Shown here: in pieces, positions 1 to 12,599 of the stretch | Layout: each line of letters begins with the position of its first letter | Position numbering within the stretch: position 1 is the first letter of the stretch | Source of the DNA: Limnoperna fortunei | Taxonomy: Eukaryota; Mollusca; Bivalvia; Mytilida; Modiolidae | Length of the DNA stretch: 64,000 nucleotides | Direction: 5' to 3' | Assembly: GCA_944474755.1 (NCBI GenBank) | Contig: OX104118.1 | Location: forward strand, 67,957,575 to 68,021,574 | Made by a program: the position numbers and the translations under genes | The notes under the pieces: model-generated | The model's input: only the letters and a program-made list of their open reading frames with translations | The model's database searches: none | What the model was told of the DNA's origin: nothing

Positions 1-240
1 ACCAAATCAGTGTGAACAAATGGGTGATAAAAGATAAACCTAATCCTCCAGAACAAATGAGTAAAACCAGGTAAACCGAAGCAACCTAAACGGTGATACC
101 AGGTAAATCGAAATCTCATGAAGAAACAGGTAATAGCAGGTAAACGGAATCTTTCTGAAAAAACGCGTGTTAAAGTACCAGGTAAGCCGAATCGTCCTGA
201 ACATACGGGTGATAACTGGTAAACGGATGTTATTTAAATA
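1..240. repeat. Decayed tandem repeat cut by window edge
   Basis: About five diverged units of roughly 45 bases share the cores 'caggtaaaccgaa', 'cctgaacaaa' and 'gggtgataac'. The array runs off the left edge, so its full size is unknown. No open frame or exon is seen in it. Confidence 0.6.
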
Positions 241-1042
241 GATTAGGCTGATCTGCTAAATCTCTTTGTTACATGACAATACGGATTTATGTTGCTTTGT
301 ATAATGCATGTACCAGTTTTACTAAGTTAAAAAAAGTAATACTATAATCAGCTTGAGTAAAAGCCAAAAGCTAAAAGGTAAATATGTTATTTACCGTTAA
401 CTGTACACATAGTGTTTTTTTCCGGTTATTTCCGTCAAAACTGCTTCATTATATGAATTAAAAAAATATCATTTTGCTACGTGTCATATTACCAGAAATA
501 AAGCCAATATATAAAAATAACAAGAGATAGTGTCACGTGTTGTTCCGTTGTAAAATCAATGATCACATTTATTATTAATTCACTAATTAGTAAAAATGAA
601 ATCAAAACCCACATCAATTCGGATTTTTTAAATACCACGTGACCGACAACGTGCAAAACTTTCAGCGATAAGTATCCAATTGTTAGTTCTATCCTTTTTA
701 GCTTTGCGAAATTAAAGCTATCGATATAAAATATTCATAATACTAAGACTCGACATTATCTATGACGAAGCAAAAAAAATCATTTACGCACTAAGATTTG
801 TAACAAAAAAAGAAGCTGTGATGTTTTAAAAAAGACCCGTTGTACTGTTTGTTGTGACATATTTCTTATAAAAACATTCGCGTTAGAAGATACGTAAATG
901 GTTGTCATATGACATAAACATATCCCTGAATTAATACAGTAAACGGTATCCACTAGATAACGATCTAATTACTATGTCTTAATTACAAAAACCTTTTTTA
1001 TCTAATAATTTGAAATTTTAATTTTAAGAATTTTCTTTTTAG

Positions 1043-4000
1043 ATGGATAAATTGATTGAACATAGAAGCCGTCAATCAATCTATCACTTCATCTTGTTTT
1101 TAGGATTACTTTACGGTTAGTATGTAACTTAAAACGAGACTACTTAAAAATAACATTTTTCATATTCTATATTTTTATTGATAGCAAAATATTTGATAAA
1201 ATAGTAATATAGGCATCAACTCGATTGTTTTGGCCCACAGTGTACAATATTCTCCAAAATTAATGCAGTGTGTTGATTCAGAAATAAAGCCAGTTTGTTA
1301 AAAAGACAAATGAGTGCTGCTCGAGACAAGTAGCTGGTTTATAGTAACATACATCAATTAAACCAATCGTTTTCTTTCTTTTTTATATACCGACTTAGAT
1401 CTACCATAGCATATGACTCTTTTGTGCATTCTAATTCTTTTAGCATAATTGTATAACAATTTGTGGAATCGTCCGTTGATTCGTAACTACAGGAATCAAG
1501 GGTGTGATTTAAGGTAATCATCGTTAAATATGTTTACTATAGCAATTTGTGTGCATACCATTTTCGTTTCAAATGCTTTCTTTTTCTTCTTCCAATTTTC
1601 TATTTTACAAAACGTCACAAAAGACGGATGTTTATGATGTAATCAATTAAAAGTGGGCAATTGGTCCACAGTCCGAAAAACTTTTTTTTTGACAGTCACC
1701 GGATGAAAGATAGTGGATTTGTTGTATGTGTCATTCAAAGTGTCAATTGTAAAATGTATTGATACTATTTAAAATAGACATTGATAAATTGGCAGTTTAC
1801 AAGCTTTCACCACGCCACACTTTTGTGTTTCGTGTAAGAGATAGTTTGCACAGGACATATATTATTCCAGTTTTAAACGAAATTCATACAATCCACCGTT
1901 TTTTATATTTCGGTTTTAGTGAATACAATGACACCGAGTGTATTGTTAAATTGGGACGACATTTCTTGGAAATGACTGTATCCTAAAATGAACAAAAATT
2001 GCTTAAAATTATTTTATTTTTTATCTACATTTAAAGACGAACATTTTCTTTTATAGGTTTTTGGAAAGACAGGGTGATTTTACACAAGTGAGAGAAATTT
2101 TATTTTATTTTTATTATTTTTTTACTAAGTTTATTTTTTATCAGACCCACCGTTGTTTATGACTCTAGTGTCTCAGACATCCAATACGTCGTTTTCAAGA
2201 TAGGTATTTAGATGTATCTTATCACTTTCCTCCGCCTTTTAAACATCGTATAAACGACGTAAAATGGACAAAATGACTATAATTATGTTACGTGTAGGCT
2301 TTGCACCTACAATACAGTACAGATTTAATTTTGTATTGTCCTTCTTGTACCGTTCCATTTTGTTTCAAATGCTGCTTTTTTCCACTAAAAGGCCCCACAA
2401 TTTTAATGAAATCACGCTATCAGCACTACAATTTCCACCTCCTTTAACTAGAGAGGGATTATGTCTTAAAAACAACGTATTAGAAAGCCAAAAACCACAA
2501 GGTTAAACTACAACGTTGTTATGTTACATATCAACGTCCTTGTTTCATGCGCTTTGATTGGATTATGCAACGTGTACAGACGAGTGCGCCTGAGCTCATC
2601 TGTACCAGAAATCTCCTAGTTACGGAAAAATAAACATTATTTTGTTAATTAAAATTGCAAATTTAATTTAGATGTCCCTGCACAATTTATGTCAAACGAC
2701 AAAACCATGCTACCATGGACTCAGGCGCAGACTGTATGTGAAAAACAAAACTCGAGCCTTGTTCTAATGACAGATAGAATTGACATCGAACTGACTCATT
2801 ACCTCAAGAACAGAACAGTGTAAGTACTATTTACCACTTTGACTGCAATAAACGTTCTTATTATCTAAAGATATTGTCTAAAGATTTGAAAAGAGGCAGA
2901 CAATTGTCGTTTCCAACTCAACTACAACATCGTTTTACCAAATAGTTATTTCCCATACTTTTAAACTCTTTGTTTATTTACTTCACTTTGATTTTGAAAT
3001 GTTTTGCCAATTTGTGTGCCTCTGTGTAAACAAACTATTTCCAAACACTCCTGTATAATGGTCCAATTATGGTCTGCATGCTCAGTTATGTCCCTTGCCC
3101 ATAAAACAATTGGACAAGACAAAAACGAACAACTATATCTTATAAATGTTTCCTTGCATTTAGGTTTTTTTATGAAATTAAGCGTAAAATGTTAAAAACG
3201 AGCAGAAAAAAGGATTACAATGCCACAACACATACAACGATCATAAAACCTTTTGTTTTGCTTGTTTACATTACAACTATGAACTTTTAATTTTTCACCC
3301 AGCAGGCTACTGACCACTAATTCGTTGTACAGTATAGTTGTGTTTTATTAATATAATTGTACATTAAAACGGTACTTATTTTCTGTAAAATATATTTACA
3401 TGGCTTTCATTTACGTAATACCTCTTAATCTGTTTTTATCACGCTACATAGAAATAAATCAAGACAATAGTTTATGCCACATCTCAGATTTGTTTTCAAT
3501 TGTTTTGTAATTTGTTAATATTCCGTCTAAATTTATTTTATTTTTATATTATAATTTTGGTTATCTCCTCCTTTATTTGCACTGTAGTTTCTTCATTAAT
3601 TCTATAACTTCGCCATTCATTCGTCTGTATCTTATGACAGTAGATATCAGCAATCATTGCAAACCATATAAACTTCTATAACACTTGCTTTCATTGTCTG
3701 ACTTTACAATATTTCGTGAGTGTGATACCTAGAAGAGATGCAAATTGAAATCCTTACAAAACTACAGGTAGACAGTACAACAAGTGAGTTATTTTTGTAT
3801 TACATGTTTATCTATTTTAGAGACTATCAGTTTTGGACAAAACATCGAACCAATTCGCCAAAGCTGGAAATATCATACGAACCATTTCCTACAGATAGTC
3901 TTACATTACTTTACTATTACTGCGTTTATGCGATTTTTGAAGTTGCAAATAAAAGTTTTGGTTGGTCTACAGCTAATTGTCAAGACCTACATTATGTTTT

Positions 4001-6064
4001 GTGTTACAATGCTGTGTTTGTGAAAGGTATACATGTTCGAGTTAAAGACAAGTTGCCAGACGTCATGTTGTGTGCGGTTTATATACGTATCCGCTGAATC
4101 AAATTCCAACTTTTTAACGCATACAGAATGTTACAATATTACATATTATTATAATTTTTGGGCTTAATGTCATGAATGTCGTTACAAGGAATTTTAATGA
4201 AATTAAAAATTTTGCTAACAAAGGAATTCAAGCCGTATTTATATGGCAAATAGTGTTCTGGCTCTTCAATGGTAATCAAAGCATACACCATGTCTTAATA
4301 TACTTATGCATTGATTGTAATGAAAGTTTAAAATGGACTGAAACATGACTATTGTTATTGTTGCCTGTAGAATATTTATTATCTGCTGTTCGACTACATT
4401 TCATCTTTTAATTGTTGGGATAGGATTTATTTAGGCTATGACTGTTATTCAATACCTTTGATTTATATCAATAAAATGTTTGAAATGAAATGAAAAGTTT
4501 AATATGATAACACAGTATATCTAAACACTTAATGTTTTGCAGATCCTCCAGTAGAAGTAACATTATATACCGGATCTTGTAAAGCCAACCAAATGAATGC
4601 TAGTAGCATCTGTTTGGAAACAGGAATGAAATTGATGGAAATTGAAACCACAACAAAAAGTAATGCAATTAGAAGATTTTTGATGGAGAGTCCTTGGTCA
4701 CAGACAAGGTTCGTAACACTTTACTTTATTACAATATTTCATTGTATTCTGATACAAGTTAGTTATCAAATTGCAATTGCTCCACACCATGCATCGTTAG
4801 AACATTTCATCATACGATCATACGATAAGTACAAACTTTAACGGGATATTTACTTTAATCTTGTTTTCTAGCCTCAACATGAATATCTGTAACAATTTTA
4901 CATACAGCAGTTTTGGCTCAAAAGATTAATTTTTCAGAATATTCGAGCCCATCCCTTTTGTTTGTTAAATACATTCACATTCTTATTTGTGTTACTGTTT
5001 TAATGAAAAACTGCTAATTTTCAAAAGAACATTTAAGCTCCTAGTCCAAAATAGGTTTTAAGAACCACAATGAATTAATGTAGGATGAATCATGTACCAC
5101 TTTGATAGAATTCACTGTCTATAACTGTAAAATCCAAATCCAAGTGTAAGATATTGTTGGACAGTTTGACTTTTTTCATTTCCGTAAACAACATAATGCT
5201 CATTTCGTATGGTTCTGCTTTTTTGGGCAATGTTATATCATCCAAACTTGAACTTTCTCGCTGACGTAAATTATTTGAAAAGTCATAAGATTGCTTTCAC
5301 AGACATCGCATTTCTTGTTCTCCTTTTGTGTCCTTGGAATCTGACACTTATTTGATTTTGCCGCGCATTAAAACTCGTAAACCAAATGAATTCGAAGTGA
5401 AAATAATTCATAGGACCATTCAACAAATCATTTACAGTACGAGTCTTTTACTGTATCTAATCTGATTGACAGAGGATGTGCGGTCCCTTCGCTGTAAATA
5501 AGAAATGGCTTGTATTGTAAATAAAAATAGAAGAATAAATAATTTAATGACAATCAGAAAAGTAGAATCTATTCATTTTGTAAAATTATTTTCAAGATAA
5601 TTTCATTATCAAAATGTTAACATTGCTTCTATAAAATGGTAAGAGCAAGCAAGTTTGCCTCTACATTTTCTATTAATGAATATTAGTTGTCCTTGTACTG
5701 TCTTCTAATTACTATATTTTTGCCATGGTATGTAGGTATTGCTATTTCTAACATACACGTTAAGGATAAATAATAAATAAACCCATGGACAAAAAAACCC
5801 ACAAACTCTTCGTTCAAAAGGCAGAAAATATATTTTGTCAATTATGTAGACTGTAAATTACAATAAGTATGTTTGTTTTAGACATATTAGTCAAATTAAA
5901 GTAAGCAAAAGCAATAACTTGTTCTCGCAACATGGAAATATGGGTGAAATTTAATTAATAATCAGCTACACATACCAAAAAATTAGCTATATCAACCGAC
6001 TTTATATTGTTTGTCTATCCTTCGTCTAACGCCGAATACAGATGAAACATTGCTTGACATTGTG

Positions 6065-6148
<84 letters not shown>

Positions 6149-9100
6149 TCCACTCTCAGTTTCCTCATAGTCCGTATCGCTAGCTTTTGTTTCTGTGCTT
6201 GTTGTTGTCAGTCCCTTTGTTTCGTAATAGTGTTGTGGACTAGGATATTTATTGCCATTTTGGTGGTTTTTTTTATCTTCTTTCATACAACAATAACAAT
6301 TTATACATTATTTTGTATTATTGTCCGTGTGTGTTTGTGTGAACGTATATGACGATCGTATTGTTTCACATCAATAATTTTCATGACTTTTTTTTAATTT
6401 ACCATTTAACAATAGTATCATCTCTATAAATTCGTACACATGTTTTGATTATCTACTCATTTTCTTCTAAGTTGAAATTGTTAAAACTTAATTTGTAGCT
6501 GTTTTAAACCGGTAACAAAATATGTACAGAGAACCCTGACCTGAAGCCAAATTACACTGACCAGAACACTAACCTGAAGCCAAAGTATAGTGTCCAGAAC
6601 TCTAACCAGAAGCAAAATACAGGAAAGAACACTAACCACAGGCGAAAGAACACGTACCAGAACACTACCCAGAGGTCACAGAAAACTGGCCAGAAGCCAA
6701 AGAGCAAAGAACACTTACCAGAAGCCAAAAAACACTAAACAGAAAACTGACCATAGGCCAAAGAACACTGTCCAGAAGCAAAATTACACTGAGCAGACCA
6801 CTATACAGAAGCGAAAGAATGCTGACTAGAACACTGAACAGAAGCCAGAGAACACTGACCAGATCACAATCCAGAAGAAAAAAAGAACACTGCCAAGAAC
6901 ACTGAACAGAAGCAAGAGAACACTGACCAGAAACCGAAGAACAAAAAACACTGATCATAAGCCATATAACACTGATCAGAAGCCGAAGAACGCTGACCAG
7001 ATTACTGACCAACAGACGAAGAACATTGATCAGAAGCCAAAGAACACTGCCCAAAAGCCAAAAATCACTTACCAGAAGCCAAAAATGATGACTAGAATAC
7101 TGACCAGAAGCCAAAGAACACTGCCCAGAAGCCATAAAACACGGTCCAAAAGCCAAAGAACACTGACTATAAGCCAAAGAACACTGACCAGAAGCCAAAT
7201 GTAAAAAAAACCAACTGTTCTGTTTTTAATAATTTAAGAACTTGAACTTATTGATTAACATTGACTTTCAATACAGTATATTATTTTTCGTCTTTCGATT
7301 TATATTTCGGGGCCTCGGGGCCGAGTGGTCAAGGTAGTTCGTCTACTATTGATCACGTGGTCTGTCAACACTGAGATTGCGGGTTCGATTCTCACTGCAG
7401 GCAGGGTGTACACGACTCCAATCTTAATTGACAAGGATTGCCAGTTTTCCTACCGCAGGTCGGGGGTTCTCTCCGGGTACTCCGGCTTCCTCCCCCAATA
7501 AAAACTGGACGCCATGATATAGCTCAAAAATTCCTGAGTGGATTTAAAACACCATTCAAACAAAAATCATTTGAATCGATTTATATTTCAGGGTTACTAC
7601 CTTCTGGACTGGTCATTTGTCAAGTAGGTCATACATCAATATTTCTTTCACGACCCGTTTCCTGCATATACATCTAAATCTATGAATATGTTTTCCTGGG
7701 TCAGTGAATTTCAGTGTGTAACAGCTGTCTTTGATCAGTCTAGAACACAGCTTGGATGGAAAACTGATGACTGTAACACACAGATACAGGAGTTTATGTG
7801 TGAGAGGTCACTTGGTAAATATGTAGTACATCTTTTAAAGGTTACTTATTAAACTTACTTATTAGGGTTTAGCAGAGTTTAGGAGATATATTAAAAGAGG
7901 CAAAACGTTAAATCGTAGACACTATAAGTGTGTGTTGTTCTTCAAGGAAGTAAGTGAGATGTTTGTAACAAAAGACGTCGAAACTGATTTAACATTTAAA
8001 AAAGAAGTGCAGATGAAAACACAAAACAATTTTTGAAAACCTGAAACACCAAATTTAACTTAGTAAACATTAAGATGAGCATTCTGAATACACTGATCAA
8101 TTGCATGATTGAATACTGAATAATCAGAAAACTGTCTCATGGATGCCAAACCATATAGAAAATTCAGTATGGAATAAAAATTAAGGTAACTAAGCCCATC
8201 TTATGATTTATAATCGACTTTATAGTAACCGATTCCTTATTTAGTCGATTCTAAATTCTTAATCGTTAATAGTGATTAAATGTTACAGATGACTGCTACT
8301 TTAAAGTACATGCAGGTGTCTCGAGCGTAAATTATGTCATCAAGACAGTGGTCAGCACTGTCTGTAATTGTGAACGTGAATGTCGGTTGATGGGACTTGA
8401 TGGTATACCCTGTGGAGGATTTAATTACAACAATTCAAAAGAGGAATGTACGTACGTAAAGCTGACCGAAGCAGAGACCTTGGAATTGTCTGTTTCAGAT
8501 GATCAGTACTATGTCGATCTTCACGAAAAAATATGCACAATTAAACGTAAGTAATTTACCTATCATTTCCAGCTTTATATTGATACTTCTACCGATTTGA
8601 TTAATATAAGATGTGAGACACCTTTTGATAAACTACTTATATAGTAACTATCAAACATTTTAAAGTCTACATCGCGCATATACTCGCCCCGAGTATAATT
8701 CATAATAAATAAGGGCGGTTCCAAAATGTACGCGTTTGTATTTGTGTGTTCTCGTTTTAACACTCAACATTTCAAGATAGACTCACGTATATGTTCGGCT
8801 TACATCATACATGTATGTATTATACTGTAAACTACGACCTTGTCTGGCCAGTTATATGACCCCATTCATCGTGTAGCTCTAGCTTAACGGAAACAATTCT
8901 AATGTACACAAAGTTATTGTACCTTGCAAAAATGACTTTTTAATTCATTTTACTTGCCACAATGAGCTTTATTCTGAAATCTTTTCCCCTAATGTTTAGA
9001 TAAATAATTTTGCACTGCTTTATTTATGTCTGTGGAGGCAATTCATAAAGCCACATCTACTCACATCGATCGGTTTCCTTTAAAATACTGAGAAGAATCT

Positions 9101-9473
9101 TTCCTTATTTCCTTCCCATATCCGTGGCTCAAGTTTTGTAAAACGGAAAAAGATTTCATAATAAAGCTGATGGAAATGCACTAAAATGTATAGGCTACAT
9201 AATCACATCGTCGGTCTGTCAATAAAAAAAAATATAATATAGTGAACATAGCGAAATTCCTTACATTGCCGTGTACACTTTTTTTTATCCCTCTCTTGCA
9301 TACGTGGAATCGATTTTCTTTGCATCACATTTAGATGCACATTGGAGCAGCTACAATAGTCTAAATGTATCCGTGTCTATCCAAGTCTGCATACTCTTTA
9401 AGTGGGATTTTAAATTTCACATTAATTGATGTTTTGAACGCCATGATCATAGCTTAAAGACTGCTTGCTAACG

Positions 9474-9543
<70 letters not shown>

Positions 9544-11091
9544 CAAAGACCCGTGGTAAATTAAATATCATAACAAACAATTTATTTCTCTTTCCGCGTC
9601 TCACGTATTATTATTGCAACGTCAGTAAAAATCGGAGTGAAATCCACAAGAAGGTAGATAAAAGTGCGACATTAAAATGTACAGTGGTTGTATTACACAA
9701 ACAGCAAACGCAAAAAAAATTACAATCATATCATATTCGTGTACAGCGATTTTAGTGTTCTGCGACGGTGCCAGCAACACCGAATCTGGCAGTGGAAATT
9801 TCAATACGTCATTAGTCCCCGGATCTCTTGTGAGCCCTGGCAGTGGAAATGTCAATACGTCATCAGTCATCGGATCTCCTGTGAGCACTGGCAATGGAAA
9901 TGTCAATACGTCATCAGTTACTGGTAGGTATATTTTGTCATTTACGGAAAAACATAAATTATGTTTATGGTTATGGCTATGCTTCTCGCATGCATCACTT
10001 ACCTTTAAACGTTTAAATATGTAAAGGGCTGAATGTCTTTGTTATTAAAACGATTCTCTTCCATTGTATTGTATATTAGATCTCATAAACAGTTGACAAG
10101 TTGATAAGACTGTTTAATATCTTTTACGTTTCAAAAATATAGCATTATAAATTAAAGCTGAGATTTATATGTTATCACTAATAATACTATCAACCATGCG
10201 TTAAGAATTAGAAAACACAAAATTAAAATAACCTTTCAGTTAATAATTGTGCATACAGTTTAGGGGAGATACGTATAGCAAAAGAAGTTGCAGTGTTTAT
10301 TATGTGATTTTTATATTATGTTATACAATATTGGGAAAAACAAATATAATTTTAATGTGGCTATTTGTTTTTGTTATGGTTTGTATAATCCACCTCTACA
10401 TGTTTTTGTCTGTGTTGTGCTTACACGTCAGTGTGTTTGTGACTGGTAGTTGTGTATGTCCGTTGTGGCTCTACATATTGATTATATGATTTCACTACAT
10501 GTATGCGTCTGTGTTGTGGTTCAGAGAGTGTTAGTAGAGCAGCTCTCTCTAACCATTAACGACCTGTTCTGGTCAGAAGAGTTTCTGCTGAGCAGCTCTC
10601 CTAACCATTACCGACCTGTCCTAGTAAGAAGAGTTTCTTTTGAGCAGCACTGTATAACCATTAACGACCTGTCCTGGTCAGAAGAGTTTCTGCTGAGCAG
10701 CTCTCCTAAACATTACCGGCCTGTCATAGTAAGAGAGTTTCTGCTGCGCAGCTCTGTAAAACTAATCAAAGATCGCAAATTATCCTCAATTATTTATTTA
10801 TTTTCTTCAGAACCATCTTGCACATGTGTCTGTGATACCACTAAACAAACTGTGAATATAAGTATTGAAAAGATTGTAGAGGACATAACGGTGGACAAAA
10901 AGACAACATCGGTTTATAAACGAAGATTTAACTGTGCCCCCGACTCTAGAATTTCATCTACAGGTATGGGAATTACAGCAGGTGTCATTTTGATGTCAGT
11001 TGCATTCGGTGTCGTCGCTATGGACAGTCATAGAATTACAGCAAGCGTGCACATCTTTTGGCAGAGATTACACAAAATATTTAACTTTTAA
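1043..11091 (+). CDS. Type I membrane protein with two C-type lectin-like domains (frame broken in CTLD2)
   Basis: Eight exons: 1043-1115, 2672-2819, 3821-4026, 4543-4708, 7592-7814, 8289-8546, 9756-9923 (or from 9747), 10811-11091. Phases match at every junction. Exon 1 encodes a signal peptide (MDKLIEHRSRQSIYHFILFL start). Exons 2-3 form CTLD1 and exons 4-5 form CTLD2, each split just before an 'FWT' motif. Exon 6 is a seven-cysteine PAN/apple-like module (CNCEREC, CGGFNYN). Exon 7 has three Ser/Gly/Asn-Thr repeats (SGNVNTSSV). Exon 8 has a CTCVC knot, a hydrophobic helix (GMGITAGVILMSVAFGVVAM) and a short tail. No EPN/QPD sugar-binding motif is seen, so ligand binding is unknown. Exon 5 needs one extra base near 7648 to stay open; with it the product would be about 507 aa. 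The module boundaries are all phase 1, so whole domains can be skipped in frame. An AATAAA lies at 11215-11220. It may be a functional gene with a sequence error, or a decaying one. Confidence 0.75.
1116..2671 (+). other. Intron 1 of the two-CTLD gene
   Basis: GT donor after 1115 and 'tttag' acceptor before 2672. AT-rich sequence with only short chance ORFs. No other feature seen. Confidence 0.6.
6065..6148. repeat. (AATC)n microsatellite in intron 4
   Basis: About 21 perfect copies of AATC. The same motif forms the 3' tail of SINE-like elements elsewhere in the window, so the array may have grown from such a tail. Confidence 0.95.
6530..7200. repeat. 21-bp minisatellite in intron 4 of the two-CTLD gene
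   Basis: About 30 imperfect copies of a roughly 21-base unit with core 'agaagccaaagaacactg'. Several units are interrupted or contracted. Because 21 is a multiple of three, long repeated-residue ORFs appear on both strands; they are by-products of the repeat. Confidence 0.9.
7309..7575 (+). mobile_element. tRNA-derived SINE at the splice acceptor of CTLD2 exon
   Basis: The head carries a tRNA-like A box (gccgagtggtcaaggtag) and B box (gggttcgattctc). A conserved body follows (gggtactccggcttcctccc) and then an A/C-rich tail. A 14-base target-site duplication, tcgatttatatttc, lies at 7295-7308 and 7576-7589. The right copy supplies the pyrimidine-rich stretch of the acceptor at 7590-7591 of the next exon. 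Confidence 0.9.
9474..9543. repeat. (AATC)n microsatellite, SINE-like tail
   Basis: About 17 AATC copies directly follow a SINE-tail-like stretch (gaacgccatgatcatagct). It lies in intron 6 of the two-CTLD gene. Confidence 0.9.
10529..10765 (+). repeat. Four-copy ~57-bp tandem repeat before the last exon
   Basis: Four units with the order 'gagcagctct', 'aaccattaacgacctgtcct', 'agaagagtttct'. Units 1/3 and 2/4 resemble each other more, which suggests a duplicated dimer. It lies in the last intron, about 50 bases before the acceptor of exon 10811. Confidence 0.85.
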
Positions 11092-11290
11092 ACTACAGTT
11101 TATGGAGAATTTGGTGTTCATTTAAAATATTGTATCATAATTTGTCTCTGAATATCAAACATGTCGTGGAACTTAATGATATATATTCACGTGTCTTAAG
11201 ATCGCAAGTTTTGAAATAAATATCCCCACCTGTGTTCCAGTTGAATGTGTTTTTCGTTTTTGCGTGTTTAAGCACACAGATACCTACAGG

Positions 11291-11556
11291 GGGCCTCGGT
11301 GGCCGAGTGGTTAAAGTAGTTCGTCTACTATTGATCACGTGGTCTGTCAACACTGAGATTGTGGGTTCGATTCTCACTGCAGGCAGGGTGTACTCGACTC
11401 CAATCTTAATTGACAAGGATTGCCAGTTTTCCTACCGCAGGTCGGGGGTTTTCTCCGGGTACTCCGGCTTCCTCCCCAAATAATAACTGGACGCCATGAT
11501 ATAGCTGAAAAATTGCTGAAAGTGGCGTTGAACACCATCAAACAAAAACAAACAAA
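11291..11556 (+). mobile_element. tRNA-derived SINE, full length with 9-bp target duplication
   Basis: Same family as the copy at 7309. A box 'tggccgagtggttaaag' and B box 'gggttcgattctc'. The flanks 'acctacagg' (11282-11290 and 11557-11565) are a perfect 9-base target duplication, so the insertion is recent. It lies about 200 bases after the stop of the two-CTLD gene and 70 after its AATAAA. Confidence 0.92.
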
Positions 11557-11565
11557 ACCTACAGG

Positions 11566-12599
11566 AACATTTTCCCCATCTAAGCATGCTTAAGACGTAT
11601 GACATATTTTTGTATGTAACGTTATTTTGTCGCTGAATTATTACATGCACTTGTCAATGTAACACTTTTACCGTGGTAATATGGTTTAACCCACAAGAAA
11701 GCTTAAAAAGTCGAAGCTTATAAAGAAACCTGTATACATAGCACAATATTTCTAAAGGCTTAAAAGAAAGTCGCAAATATTGCCTTAACATCTTTTTAAC
11801 TGTAAACTTTAGATAACGCGCTATAAAAGGCAATATGTTCTGTTGTTTCTTAGTGCAGTAGTAAATGTTCTAATACAAGTAAGTAACAGAACAATCTCTT
11901 TTGTAGTTTCATTTCAATTATATTCGATGGCGGTCAGTTCCTTACTTGGGTTTATTACTAGGATTGATATTTATAGTCAATGTTGGATATCCAGTAGCTA
12001 ATATATCTTTATTCAGGAGAATAGGACGAGTATTAAAGTGATCCATCATTTGGTAGGCGTAACCACAAGAGGGACATTTTTATACCAGTCACTGAAATTG
12101 CAACGCAGATAAGAATTTTACCTTCGAAATCCTTACCTTTTCAACAGATAAATATGCACAAGCTTTTTGCCATGATCGTAAACGTGTGTAGAGCATGACA
12201 CTCTAATTGTAGGACTTAAACGCCTCCACCCTTAGCAATCGATCACCAGATGACGTTTATGGTCTACAAACTACCAGACGCTCGAATGGTTCAACACTAG
12301 TCACCCCAACGAATTTCGGCGATTTAACTTTATTCAGCAATATAACAATGAGTCCAAATCAAAGTGTACTGTTAAAATATCTTGCATTTATGTTTCTATA
12401 CAAATGATTCGTCAATACTAGTATACTGTTGTTTCAACTAAATGACCGTTCTTTTAAGCGATACACCGCGCAAGACATTTTCCTCGCCGAAATTTGAGTG
12501 TACTGTCATACTTCATAGTAATCGATGGTATGTTAATATATACATGTTAAGATTAAGTAAAGGTCAGTGTCTATATTTTCATATTGTAAATTTTGACAA
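11566..12599. other. Intergenic, no feature recognised
   Basis: Sequence between two convergent genes. No exon, repeat or RNA gene could be supported. Confidence 0.5.

Noticed and set aside
6065..6148. Regular repeat as a CRISPR-like array
   Set aside because: A simple four-base microsatellite in a eukaryotic genome with no spacers.
6665..7198. 177-residue minus-strand ORF
   Set aside because: Made of 7-residue repeats created by the 21-bp minisatellite in an intron; no initiation or family support.
7309..7400. tRNA-like sequence with A and B boxes
   Set aside because: It continues into a conserved non-tRNA body with target duplication and recurs several times, so it is a SINE head and not a tRNA gene.
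10450..10810. N-terminal part of a 213-residue plus ORF
   Set aside because: Only the part from 10811 is exon; upstream is a tandem repeat and intron that happens to stay in frame.
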